39,286 nucleotides of DNA, from positions 1 to 39,286 of the forward strand of contig NZ_JAGLBB010000024.1 of NCBI RefSeq assembly GCF_018260555.1, in the 5' to 3' direction. The position numbers and the translations under genes are program-made. Positions 9,373 through 17,432 of the stretch are shown here, one piece after another; positions within the stretch are counted from its first letter, which is position 1, and each line of letters begins with the position of its first letter. The DNA is from Deinococcus sp. GTDB taxonomy: Bacteria > Deinococcota > Deinococci > Deinococcales > Deinococcaceae. The notes below the pieces were generated by a model. That model saw only the letters and a list, made by a program, of their open reading frames with translations, was not told the origin of the DNA and did no database searches.

Positions 9373-10223
9373 GCGGCCGTCCAGAAGGCACCCGTCCCGA
9401 CGGCACCCGCCCGGAAGGGGCGATGCCCGCCGAGACGGGAGCGCCCGCGCCCGCTGCGCGCCCGGGCCGCCCGAAGATGATGGTGGACCTGGATCCGAGC
9501 GGTCAGGTGACGGGCCGTGAGGCCGACCGCGCCGCCCGGCAGTTCCTGAACTACGCGTTCTTCAAGCTGGACCCCGCCTTCCGGCGCCTGCCGCAGGCGG
9601 AACGCGACGAACTGAAAGCCGAGTTCCTCGCCGCCGCGAACGGCTGGGTGGCCGACGCACCGGCCGAGAAGGGCCTGATCCTGCGCCCGTACTCGCTGGT
9701 CGGCGTGCGCGGCGACGTGGACTTCATGCTGTGGCGCATCGCGTTCGACGTGCGTGACTTCCAGGAAGCTCAGGCGCGACTGAACCGCACGCGCCTGATG
9801 GGGTACCTGACGCAGCCGCACAATTTCATCTCCATGAACAAACGCAGCCAGTATGTGAACCGCGTGGAGGGCAGCGGTCACGGCCTGGAAATCCTGCCCG
9901 GCCAGGGTCAGTACCTGTTCATCTACCCGTTCGTGAAAACGCGCGCGTGGTACGACCTGACGCCGCACTCCCGCCAGGGCATGATGGACGAGCACATCAA
10001 CGCCAGCGTGCCGTTCAAGGGCGTGCGCATCAACACCAGTTACTCGTACGGAATCGACGATCAGGAGTTCGTGGTGAGCTTCGACAGCGACTACCCGCAG
10101 GAGTTCGTGGATCTGGTGCACCGCCTGCGCTACACCGAGGCGAGCATGTTCACGTTGCAAGACACGCCGATGTTCACCTGCGTGAAGAAGGACCTCGCGG
10201 GCGTGCTGGACGACCTGGGCTGA
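9369..10223 (+). CDS. hemQ: Coproheme decarboxylase HemQ/ChdC (chlorite dismutase family)
   Basis: 284 residues. In the coproporphyrin-dependent pathway this enzyme oxidatively decarboxylates coproheme III to heme b. The chlorite-dismutase fold is recognised from SLVGVRGDVDFMLWRIA, QYLFIYPFVKTRAWYDL and SYGIDDQEFVVSFDSDYPQEF. The Tyr of IYPF (about residue 186) aligns with the catalytic Tyr of Firmicute-type ChdC, and His in MMDEHI (about 209) with the proximal heme ligand. The first 36 residues are a Pro/Gly/Arg-rich extension. GTG 9369 overlaps the upstream stop, but an internal ATG near 9422 or 9477 could be the true start. Other heme genes are not in the window. Confidence 0.93.
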   Translation: MSGRPEGTRPDGTRPEGAMPAETGAPAPAARPGRPKMMVDLDPSGQVTGREADRAARQFLNYAFFKLDPAFRRLPQAERDELKAEFLAAANGWVADAPAEKGLILRPYSLVGVRGDVDFMLWRIAFDVRDFQEAQARLNRTRLMGYLTQPHNFISMNKRSQYVNRVEGSGHGLEILPGQGQYLFIYPFVKTRAWYDLTPHSRQGMMDEHINASVPFKGVRINTSYSYGIDDQEFVVSFDSDYPQEFVDLVHRLRYTEASMFTLQDTPMFTCVKKDLAGVLDDLG

Positions 10224-10235
10224 CTGGACCCAGGA

Positions 10236-10272
10236 GGAGGAGGCGGTCCGCGTGGGCCGCCCCGCCTCCTCC
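10236..10272. terminator. Bidirectional hairpin terminator
   Basis: GGAGGAGGCGG (10236-10246) pairs with CCGCCTCCTCC (10262-10272) around a 15-nt loop, exactly between the convergent stops of hemQ and the GNAT gene. Confidence 0.7.
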
Positions 10273-10277
10273 GCTGT

Positions 10278-10787
10278 TTACAGGCGCTTGTAGTAGATCA
10301 GGGTGCCGTTCAGGCGGCCATCCGGCGTGAGGGCGAAGTCCGGGATCTCACCGACTAGGGTGTACCCGGCGCCCTCGTAGAGTTTCCTGGCGCCGCCGTC
10401 CACTGAGGTGTCGAGCGTCAGCAGGGTGCGCCCCCGGCGGGCCGCCTCGGCCTCGGCGGTCCTCAGGAGGCGGGTAGCGACGCCCTGGCCGCGCCACGCC
10501 GCGCGGGTCATCATCTTGGCGATCTCGGCGCGGTGCGGCTGGTTGAGCGGGAAGTCCAGCAGCAGCGTGACGGTGCCGATCAGTTCCGGGCCGTGCCACG
10601 CGCCGTACAGCACGCGCCCGCCTGCCTCGGCGGCGGTCAGGGACGCCTGCCAGAACGCGTGAGCGTCGGCAGGCGCCAGGGGGTGCATGAAGCTGACGGA
10701 CCCTCCGGCGGCGACGGTCTCGATCAGGAGTTCACCCAGCTGAGGCAGGGCGGCGTGGGTCAGCGGCGTGATCTGGAGGTCGGTCAT
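10278..10787 (-). CDS. GNAT-family N-acetyltransferase
   Basis: 169 residues. The acetyl-CoA-binding motif is in AAWRGQGVATRLLRTAEAEA, preceded by IGTVTLLLDFPLNQPHRAEI and followed by LLTLDTSVDGGARKLYEGAGY, the usual motif B region with its Tyr. Substrate unknown. The start at 10787 lies 4 nt after the stop of a cupin-domain remnant (10792-10926). XRE-cupin regulator/GNAT pairs are a common operon, so this acetyltransferase may once have been driven by the now broken regulator gene. No separate promoter is obvious. Confidence 0.92.
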   Translation of the reverse strand: MTDLQITPLTHAALPQLGELLIETVAAGGSVSFMHPLAPADAHAFWQASLTAAEAGGRVLYGAWHGPELIGTVTLLLDFPLNQPHRAEIAKMMTRAAWRGQGVATRLLRTAEAEAARRGRTLLTLDTSVDGGARKLYEGAGYTLVGEIPDFALTPDGRLNGTLIYYKRL

Positions 10788-10791
10788 AGGG

Positions 10792-10926
10792 TCAGCTCCG
10801 GGCGAGGGCGACGAGATACGTGCAAGGGTGGGCGGTCCTGTTGGCGATGACCACGTCGGCGGGCAGGCCGAAGCCCAGGCTGTCCCCGGCGTGCCGGTGG
10901 TGGGTTTCACTGCCCTCGGTGACCAT
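10792..10926 (-). pseudogene. Remnant of a cupin-domain regulator (C-terminal end only)
   Basis: A 44-codon frame ends at TGA 10792-10794. Its translation reads MVTEGSETHHRHAGDSLGFG and continues LPADVVIANRTAHPCTYLVALARS. That is the end of the C-terminal cupin domain of an XRE-cupin type regulator, recognisable by aGDSl-f-ad--h---N----p--yLv--a. In frame and directly upstream is SGQL, as cupins have, but before that the frame becomes a low-complexity Ser/Pro run with a poly-C tract near 10961-10970, and no helix-turn-helix domain can be found. It directly precedes the GNAT gene. Confidence 0.6.
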
Positions 10927-11078
10927 GAGCTGGCCTGAAGGCGAAGAGGGACTCGGACCGAGGGGGGGGGTTCCACCAACCGTGCAGCCCGAATGGGATG
11001 CGAGTAGGAGCAGGGCTACCTGCGGGACGTAGAATCGGTTACCCGGCGCCCTTCCGGGCTGTCGGCACGACAGACGGC

Positions 11079-11226
11079 AGTCCGTATTATACGAATTCCG
11101 CTAAATTCCACCACATTCGGAAAAGCGCCGCCTGCGGCTCCATACCGCGAAGGGGCGTATGCCGTTCCTACTCGCATCCGCTCAGATTGATTCGGAACCG
11201 CGCCGAATCAATCGGAATCCGCATTA
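11079..11226 (-). repeat. Stop-codon-associated small repeat, copy 3 (long form)
   Basis: On the - strand it begins TAATGCGGATTCCG; the TAA is the stop of the response regulator gene. The first stem is perfect: GATTGATTCGG and CCGAATCAATC around a 7-nt loop (11185-11213). It is followed by the conserved GAGCGGATGCGAGTAGGAA, then a section with GCCGCAGGCGGC. The far end has back-to-back termini, TCCGTAT-T-ATACGAATTCCG on the + strand (11081-11100). Confidence 0.92.
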
Positions 11227-11892
11227 TAGGTCCACGCCGTCCAGGCTGGCGACACCGTTCTTCAGGGCGTACAGCGCCGCCTGGGTGCGGCTGTCCAGGC
11301 CGAGTTTGCCCAGCAGGCGCGAGACGTGGGTTTTCACGGTGGCCTCGCTGACGTTCTGGTCGGCGGCGATGGCCCGGTTACTGTAGCCGTGCGCGATCAG
11401 TTGCAGCACGATGGTCTCCTTGGGCGTGAGGCTCTCGCGCATCTCGCCGCCCCGGAAGTCCCGCACGAGGCGGCGGGCCGCTTCCGGGTGCAGGCGCACC
11501 TCGCCGCGCGCGGCGGCGTGAATGGCGTCGGCCAGGGTGTCCGATGAGGCGTCCTTGAGCATGTAACTGATCGCGCCGGCCTCGATGGCGCCGTTCACCT
11601 TGTGTTCTTCCAGGGTGCTGGTCAGGGCGATGACCTCGGTGTCCGGATGCGCGCGTTTCAGGGCGCGGGTGGCAGTGATGCCGTCCATGACGGGCATCAT
11701 CAGGTCCATGATGACCACGTCCGGGTGCAGCGCGGCGACCTGTGCCAGGGCCTCCTCGCCGTTGGAGGCCTCGCCGATCACGTCGATCAGGGGATCGAGA
11801 CCCAGGAACAGGCGCAGGCCCTGGCGGACGACGGCGTGGTCATCGACCAGCAGGACGCGTACAGAAGGTTCAGTGGGAGTGGGGTGGGTCAT
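11224..11892 (-). CDS. NarL/FixJ-type response regulator
   Basis: 222 residues. The receiver domain has the acidic pair VDD near residue 17, phospho-acceptor Asp63 in IMDLMMPVMDG and the switch Thr in IALTSTLEE. The C-terminal LuxR-type helix-turn-helix is SLTPKETIVLQLIAHGYSNR followed by AIAADQNVSEATVKTHVSRL. It is the transcription-regulating partner of the histidine kinase two genes upstream. ATG 11892 overlaps the stop of the DUF4097 gene by 4 bp (ATGA), indicating translational coupling. The stop codon is the edge of a dispersed repeat. Confidence 0.95.
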   Translation of the reverse strand: MTHPTPTEPSVRVLLVDDHAVVRQGLRLFLGLDPLIDVIGEASNGEEALAQVAALHPDVVIMDLMMPVMDGITATRALKRAHPDTEVIALTSTLEEHKVNGAIEAGAISYMLKDASSDTLADAIHAAARGEVRLHPEAARRLVRDFRGGEMRESLTPKETIVLQLIAHGYSNRAIAADQNVSEATVKTHVSRLLGKLGLDSRTQAALYALKNGVASLDGVDL

Positions 11893-12917
11893 GGGGTGTC
11901 CTCCAGGGGAGTCAGGGTGAAGTTGGAGCGGGGGGCGTCCACGAACACGTCGAGGTCCGGGGCCAGAGGAGCGGGCGCGCCGCGCGGCCAGAAGAGGGTG
12001 TCGCGGTCCGTGAAGCGCACGCGGACCTTCAGGGCGGGCGGCACGCGCAGGGTCACGTCGCCGCTGTGCGTGCGGATGTCGAGGTTCCCGCGCGTGAGGG
12101 GTGTGGCGGTCACGGTCAGGTTGCCGCTGTCGGTGGTCAGGGTGGCGCGGCCCGTGACGGTGGGGAGCGTGAGGCGCACGTCGCCGCTCTCGGTGCCCAC
12201 GCCCAGCGTCTGGGTGCGCATGGCGCTCAGGTCGAGCGTCTGGTCGCCACTGGCGGTGTTGACGCGCAGGGCGTCGGGCGCCGAGCCGGTCGCGGCGCGG
12301 ACGGTGACCGTGCCGCTGCGGGTCACGACGCTGAGCGCCCCGGCAGCCCGGGCGGGCAGGTCGAGCGTCTGGTCGCCGCTGTCACTGCGCAGCCTCAGGG
12401 CGCCCAGCCGCAGCGGTCCCAGGTCGGCGGTGACGTTCCCGCTGGTGGTGTCGCCCGCCAGGGTCAGCGGCAGGTCCCGTGTGAGGCGCAGGTCGGCCGT
12501 GTGCTGCACCTGTTCCGGCCCGGCCACGATCACGCCCCCCCGGTCCAGCGACTGAACGCGCAGGGCCAGCGTGGCGTTCAGAGCGCGGCCCTGGCGGGTG
12601 ATGTTGGCCTGCACGGGGTTGCGGGCGCGGTGGTGAACGCGGCCCTGCACGGCCAGGGGGCTGCCCGCCGGCAGGGCCATCAACGTGAGGTCCACCCGGT
12701 CGCCGCTGAAGCTCAGGGCGGCCGTGCGGGCCAGGTCCAGGGGCAGCGGGCCGTCCAGGGACACGCTGACAGGGGTGTCGAGCACGCTCATGCCGGGCGT
12801 GGGGCGCAACGTGACGTTCTGCCACGCCAGCAGCGCGCCCCCGCCCGCCAGCAACAGCCCGGCCGCCATGCGCGTCAGCACCGGCATCAGGGACCGCGAG
12901 GGCGGAACGGTGGTCAC
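11889..12917 (-). CDS. DUF4097 (adhesin-like beta-repeat) membrane-anchored protein
   Basis: 342 residues. One hydrophobic N-terminal segment (about residues 10-27, LMPVLTRMAAGLLLAGGGAL) acts as signal or anchor. The rest is a repetitive beta structure with the DUF4097 rhythm, repeats such as TASGDQTLDL, TESGDVRLTLP, TDSGNLTVTATP and THSGDVTLRVPP, likely a right-handed beta-helix outside the membrane. In Bacillus the DUF4097 protein LiaG is encoded with the LiaRS two-component system; here a DUF4097 gene lies between kinase and regulator, with 4-bp overlaps on both sides (GTG start). It may be a sensing accessory or modulator; this is inference. Confidence 0.88.
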   Translation of the reverse strand: MTTVPPSRSLMPVLTRMAAGLLLAGGGALLAWQNVTLRPTPGMSVLDTPVSVSLDGPLPLDLARTAALSFSGDRVDLTLMALPAGSPLAVQGRVHHRARNPVQANITRQGRALNATLALRVQSLDRGGVIVAGPEQVQHTADLRLTRDLPLTLAGDTTSGNVTADLGPLRLGALRLRSDSGDQTLDLPARAAGALSVVTRSGTVTVRAATGSAPDALRVNTASGDQTLDLSAMRTQTLGVGTESGDVRLTLPTVTGRATLTTDSGNLTVTATPLTRGNLDIRTHSGDVTLRVPPALKVRVRFTDRDTLFWPRGAPAPLAPDLDVFVDAPRSNFTLTPLEDTP

Positions 12918-14662
12918 GCGCCCTCCTCGCCCACAGCAGAGGCGGCCGCCGGGATGGTCAGGGTGACGGCTGTGCCCTCCCCCGCCCCGGACTGCACGGT
13001 CAGGGTGCCGCCCGCCCCGGCGGCGCGCTCGCGCATGCTGCGCTGTCCCAGCGTGCCGCGCCCCTGCGCCTGCGGGTCGAAGCCGCGCCCGTTATCCCGG
13101 ACGGTGAGGGTCACGCGCGGACCGTCCTGCACCAGCGACAGCCACACCTGCGTGGCGCGGGCGTGCTTGACCACGTTATGCAGCGCTTCCTGCGCCACGC
13201 GGTACGCGGCGGCCTGCACGTCCGGCGCGAGGTCGGGCTCGCGGCGCAGGTCGGCGTGCACCTGAAGGCCGTGCCGGGCTTCCAGGGCGTGCGCGTGCTG
13301 CGTAAGCGCCGCGATCAGGCCGCCTTCCTCCAGCGCGTCGGGACGCAGGCTGAACAGCAGGGCCTTCATCTCGGACACGCCGCCCTCCGCGAGCCGGATG
13401 GTGTAATCCAGGCTCTGCAACGTGCGGGCCGGGTCGCGTTCCAGCGTGGCGCGCGCCGTCTTGGCTCCCAGCGTGATTCCGTACAGCGCCTGCGCGACGC
13501 TGTCGTGCAGTTCGCGGGCCAGCCGGGCGCGTTCCTGCTCTCCGGCGCGCGCTCCGGCCCGCTCGATCAGTTGCGCGGCGTGCAGGGCGGTGCCTGCATG
13601 GTCCGCGATGCTCAGCAGGAACGCCAGTTCGTCCGCGCCGGGCCGCACGCCCGGACGGTACCGGGCGCGCAGCGTGACGCCCTCCGGCGTCCCCGCCGAG
13701 GCGGGCAGCGAGACCGGCAGCACGGCCAGCAGGCCGCCGTCGGGCCAGGGCAGCACGTTCGCCTCACCGGGCTGCGGCAGGGCCGTGTCCGCTACGTCCT
13801 CCGGCGGCCCCGCTTCTGCGTCCGCCCAGGCATCCGAAGAACTCGACGCCAGCAGCGTGCCGTCCCGGGCGTGCAGCGTGACCCGGGCGGCGGTGCTGGC
13901 CGCGCAGGCCTGGGTGGTCAGGTCTCCCAGCGTGGCGTTCAGATCGTCGCCCAGCGCGACCCGCCCGGCGGCGCGGCGCAGCGCGATCACCTCACGCCTG
14001 GCCGCCTCATCCCCGGCGTCCAGTGGCAGCAGGGCCGCGGCCAGTCTGGTCCACATGCGGCCCATCAGGTTCAGGACCCCCGCCGCGACGATCAGCGTGC
14101 CCAGACCGACCAGCATCAGGCCCGCCACGGCGACCGGACCGGGCTGCACGGTCCACTCGTTCCACACGACCGGCACGGCTGACCCCAGCGCCCACGCCGG
14201 AGCGGCCAGTCCCATCAGGGCCACGGTCATCAGCGTGCCCATCACCACCCAGCACAGCAGTCCCAGCGGCAACTGCACCACGTGAAACAGCAGCGTCCGG
14301 TACGTCACGGGCGACGACAGTTGCGCGCCCAGCCACGCCAGTACCCCAGCGTACGACGCGGGAAATCGGCGGGTGAACGAGACACCCAGCACGCCCGCCA
14401 TCCACCTCTGCAGGTCCCCCAGCGCCCCCACCAGCCACACCGCTCCCACCAGCGCCGGAGCGCCGATCAGCACCGGTAGGGTGAGCAGCCCGCCCGCCAC
14501 GACCACCGTGAGTAACGTCGCGACCAGCGCGCCGGCCGGCAGGGACAGCAGCACGTACGCCGCCGCGCGGTACGTGCCGGGATCGGTCAGGTCACGCAGG
14601 GGGCCGCCACGCACCCCGCGTGACCCGCCCGGTTCCCGCATCACCTCCACAACCTTCATCAT
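12914..14662 (-). CDS. Membrane sensor histidine kinase (NarL-partner type)
   Basis: About 582 residues. The N-terminal half carries four or more hydrophobic helices (around residues 33-60, 60-80, 120-150 and 170-195), similar to the bacterial 'putative sensor' domain. A GAF-like segment with DLTTQACAASTAARVTLHAR and RPGADELAFLLSIADHAG follows. HisKA_3 dimerisation has the phospho-His in ARELHDSVAQALYGI (about residue 386), and the HATPase_c domain has N-box EALHNVVKHARATQVWLSL and G-box DNGRGFD. ATG 14662 is chosen: TACGCT lies 7 nt upstream. First gene of the three-gene operon; the stimulus is unknown. Confidence 0.93.
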   Translation of the reverse strand: MMKVVEVMREPGGSRGVRGGPLRDLTDPGTYRAAAYVLLSLPAGALVATLLTVVVAGGLLTLPVLIGAPALVGAVWLVGALGDLQRWMAGVLGVSFTRRFPASYAGVLAWLGAQLSSPVTYRTLLFHVVQLPLGLLCWVVMGTLMTVALMGLAAPAWALGSAVPVVWNEWTVQPGPVAVAGLMLVGLGTLIVAAGVLNLMGRMWTRLAAALLPLDAGDEAARREVIALRRAAGRVALGDDLNATLGDLTTQACAASTAARVTLHARDGTLLASSSSDAWADAEAGPPEDVADTALPQPGEANVLPWPDGGLLAVLPVSLPASAGTPEGVTLRARYRPGVRPGADELAFLLSIADHAGTALHAAQLIERAGARAGEQERARLARELHDSVAQALYGITLGAKTARATLERDPARTLQSLDYTIRLAEGGVSEMKALLFSLRPDALEEGGLIAALTQHAHALEARHGLQVHADLRREPDLAPDVQAAAYRVAQEALHNVVKHARATQVWLSLVQDGPRVTLTVRDNGRGFDPQAQGRGTLGQRSMRERAAGAGGTLTVQSGAGEGTAVTLTIPAAASAVGEEGA

Positions 14663-14669
14663 GCCGCGC

Positions 14670-14675
14670 AGCGTA
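14670..14675 (-). promoter_or_regulatory. -10 box TACGCT of the two-component operon, leaderless type
   Basis: TACGCT, GCGCGGC (7 nt), then the kinase ATG on the - strand. Confidence 0.55.
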
Positions 14676-14761
14676 GCGCCGCGCATCCCACCCGCTCGTC
14701 CCACCAAAGGCGCAGACGCCCGGGCCGCCGGGGTCCCCACGGGTAACCCCAGAATACGGAA

Positions 14762-14793
14762 GGCGGGCCGGTCCCCGTAGAGACCGGCCCGCC
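14762..14793 (-). terminator. Hairpin terminator after the BON/LysM gene
   Basis: GGCGGGCCGGTC (14762-14773) and GACCGGCCCGCC (14782-14793) form a perfect 12-bp stem with an 8-nt loop, 21 nt beyond the stop of the BON/LysM gene. On the - strand it is followed by TTCCGTATTCTG, a weakly T-rich tail. Confidence 0.75.
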
Positions 14794-14814
14794 CACCCTG
14801 CAGACTGCTCCGGC

Positions 14815-15552
14815 TCAGCCGGGAATGCGAATCTTCTGCCCGACCTGAATCAGGTCCGGGTTGCTGATGTTGTTGTAGTGCGCGATTTTCTTGTACTCGG
14901 CGGCGTCGCCGTAGTACTTCTGCGCAATGGCGCCCAGGGTGTCACCGGACTTCACGGTGTACACGGTGTCACCAGTGCTGGCGTCCTTCTCCTTGACGAG
15001 TTCTTTGGCGCCGGCAGCCACCCGCAGACCACTGGCGTCCACGGACGCGACACCCTGCACTTCACGGGCCAGCTTCTCGGCAAGGCGCTGCTCGTGGTCG
15101 TTGTCCACCACGCCACGCAGGATGACGCTCTTGCCACTCTGAAGAACGTCGATGGGATCGTCGGCCAGCTCCACGTTACCGCGCAGGGCTTTCAGGACGG
15201 CCTTGGCGACGCGGCTGTTGTCCTCAATCTCCTTGATCTCGGCTTCCATCTTCGTATCGGCCGGGCTCTGGATGGGGGTGGTCACGGTCGCGGCGGGCGC
15301 GTCCGGAGCCGCCTGGGCAGGCGCGGCCGCCTGCTGGGTAACGGTCACACCGCTGGTATCTACACTTTTCACGCCGCTTATACCCTCAACGACGGCACCG
15401 ATCAATCCCATGACAGACTGACGTGGAACTTCACCGGTCACCGTGACGGTGCCCCGACTTTCGCTGATGTTGAGACCCAGGGGCGAGAGAACGGGATTTT
15501 CGTTGACGGCGTCTTTGACTCGGTCAGCGGTGCTCTTTCCAAATGGCCACAT
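14815..15552 (-). CDS. BON-BON-LysM domain protein
   Basis: 245 residues, without a signal peptide. BON domain 1 is about residues 10-70 (TADRVKDAVNENPVLSPLGL, then GTVTVTGEVPRQSVMGLIG), followed by an Ala/Pro linker. BON domain 2 is about 105-172 (VILRGVVDNDHEQRLAEKLA). LysM is at about 190-245 (YTVKSGDTLGAIAQKYYGDA). The layout resembles E. coli YgaU/Kbp, a potassium-binding BON-LysM protein, but with two BON domains instead of one. A peptidoglycan or membrane-linked role is also possible. ATG 15552 is supported by TACGCT six nt upstream. A strong terminator follows. Confidence 0.9.
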   Translation of the reverse strand: MWPFGKSTADRVKDAVNENPVLSPLGLNISESRGTVTVTGEVPRQSVMGLIGAVVEGISGVKSVDTSGVTVTQQAAAPAQAAPDAPAATVTTPIQSPADTKMEAEIKEIEDNSRVAKAVLKALRGNVELADDPIDVLQSGKSVILRGVVDNDHEQRLAEKLAREVQGVASVDASGLRVAAGAKELVKEKDASTGDTVYTVKSGDTLGAIAQKYYGDAAEYKKIAHYNNISNPDLIQVGQKIRIPG

Positions 15553-15558
15553 GAACCG

Positions 15559-15564
15559 AGCGTA
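15559..15564 (-). promoter_or_regulatory. -10 box TACGCT, leaderless type
   Basis: TACGCT, CGGTTC (6 nt), then the ATG of the BON/LysM gene on the - strand. Confidence 0.55.
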
Positions 15565-15704
15565 CACCGTCAGCAGCGCTTAGTGTGAAGTACCCCACGT
15601 TCCTTAAGGGCTGATCAGGAATTCCTGAGGGGGGCTTCAAAACCACCGTTTGATCACCGGTCCGCGCCTGAGCCTGTTTCCGGTCCACGGGTGTGCCGTT
15701 TCGG

Positions 15705-15846
15705 GTAATACCGACTGCCGCTCCATTGCGCCACAATCGGAAAAGCGCCGCCTGCGGCTCCATACCGCGAAGGGGCGTATGCGGTTCCTACTCGCGTCCG
15801 CTCGGATTGATTCAGAACTGCACCGACTCAATCGGAATCCATATAA
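15705..15846 (-). repeat. Small repeat family, copy 4 (long form, intergenic)
   Basis: It contains all blocks of the long form: CTCCATTGCGCCACAATCGG, AAAGCGCCGCCTGCGGCTCC, CATACCGCGAAGG, TTCCTACTCGCGTCCGCTCG and the stem GATTGATTCAG / CCGACTCAATC, with end CGGAATCCATAT. Unlike six other copies it does not lie on a stop codon; the nearest upstream gene end on its strand is the Nudix stop 115 bp away. The 410-bp gap between the BON/LysM and Nudix genes (15553-15962) holds this copy and nothing else recognised. Confidence 0.9.
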
Positions 15847-15962
15847 AGTACCTTGAAGCTCACATGGCGCCATGCCGGGAAAGCGCCGGAACCTCTCCAT
15901 TCCCGCTCTAACGGACTTTCTTCTGCTCCGCGCGGTTTATCTACAAGATAAACGCAGCGTAC

Positions 15963-16439
15963 TTAGATGGGGTAGTACGCGCGGGGCTGGCCGCGCACGA
16001 AGTCGCGGGTGGGTACCCAGATCAGCGGATTGCGTTCCTCGACTTCGGGCGGCGGGCCGTAGCGGACCAGGGACTCCACCTGTTCGAACGGCACCCACTT
16101 GACGCCCAGAACCTCGGGGTCGGTGGGGTCCAGTTCGCCGTGGAAGGTCGCGGTGAAGCGTCCGAAGATGGCGTAGCACTCGTTGCGGGTGCCGGGCAGC
16201 AGTTCGCCCTCCAGCAGACTGACGAACATCAGGTCCGTGACGATCAGACCCGTCTCGTACAGCACCTGCCGCACGGCGGCGTCCCCGAGGGTCTCGCCGG
16301 GGTTGGCCTTTCCGCCGGGCAGGCCGTAGAAGATGCTGCCGTCATCCATGCGCTCCTCGACCAGCAGCAAATGCCCGTCTTGGATCAGGTACACGTGCGC
16401 GGCGCGCTTGATGGGCAGGGTGCGCGACAGGTTCCTCAT
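15963..16439 (-). CDS. Nudix hydrolase-fold protein with degenerate Nudix box
   Basis: 158 residues. The N-terminal strand VYLIQDGHLLLVEERMDDGS and GLPGGKANPGE identify the fold, and the box reads GX5E-X7-RQVLYETG. Compared with the consensus REUXEEXGU, the first Glu of RE is Gln and the first Glu of the EE pair is Tyr; only one metal-binding Glu remains. Activity on a nucleoside diphosphate-linked substrate may therefore be weak or altered. Deinococcus genomes have an expanded Nudix set, of which many have no known substrate. Start ATG 16439 with TAGACT 9 nt upstream. It is a single gene. Confidence 0.88.
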   Translation of the reverse strand: MRNLSRTLPIKRAAHVYLIQDGHLLLVEERMDDGSIFYGLPGGKANPGETLGDAAVRQVLYETGLIVTDLMFVSLLEGELLPGTRNECYAIFGRFTATFHGELDPTDPEVLGVKWVPFEQVESLVRYGPPPEVEERNPLIWVPTRDFVRGQPRAYYPI

Positions 16440-16448
16440 GCAAGGCGC

Positions 16449-16454
16449 AGTCTA
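16449..16454 (-). promoter_or_regulatory. -10 box TAGACT upstream of the Nudix gene
   Basis: TAGACT, nine nt, then ATG on the - strand; the leader would be two or three nt at most. Confidence 0.4.
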
Positions 16455-16467
16455 GCGCGTGTGCGCC

Positions 16468-16898
<431 letters not shown>

Positions 16899-16902
<4 letters not shown>

Positions 16903-17186
16903 AGGATGGTGTCCGACACGGCGTGGAATTCCAGGGTGGGTGTGCGCCGCAGTTTCACCTGGTCCGCCACCTGCCGCTGAAGGTACCCGCGTGCGCCGCG
17001 CAGCGCGTCGAGCAGGTCTTCCATGTCGCCGGTCATGGCGCTCACGTACACCCGCGCGATGCCGTAATCGCTCGTCACCGTGATCCGCTCGACGGTTACG
17101 ATCATGGGCACGCGCGGGTCCCGCAGGCCCGAGATGGCCTCGCTGAGCACGCGCGTCAGTTGCGACTGAAGCTGCTCGGGTTTCAT
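16899..17186 (-). CDS. rbfA: Ribosome-binding factor A
   Basis: 95 residues, somewhat shorter than the usual 110-130. It binds the 30S subunit during late 16S rRNA maturation. Recognised from the N-terminal helix QLQSQLTRVLSEAISGLRDP, the KH-type core IVTVERITVTSDYGIARVYV and the end RRTPTLEFHAVSDTIL. ATG 17186 gives the conserved N-terminus; the frame upstream is not conserved-looking. A TTGACC upstream may belong to its promoter but no good -10 is spaced from it. It is upstream of and overlaps the thioesterase gene. Confidence 0.9.
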
Positions 17187-17432
17187 GCGCGCACCGGGGT
17201 GGCAGTCAGGCAAAGTGCGGTCAACATCCGCGCATGGTAAAGCATGCCCCGGTGTGCCCGCCGGAGCGCCGTCACGGAAGGCGGCCCGCCAGCGGCCAGG
17301 GGCGGCGCTTACAGGCGGCAATCATCAGCAGCAGTCATGGGTGTGGCACGTTCTGGGCAGCCGTCTCCCCTGCCCGGGTTCCCATCAAGGCTGGATGACG
17401 CGGCCAGGTCAACACCTGCCCGAACATCTGGG
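17187..17432. other. Intergenic region without recognised features
   Basis: The 246 bp between the glycosidase-like gene and rbfA, both on the - strand, hold no convincing coding frame, hairpin terminator or known repeat. Confidence 0.5.
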
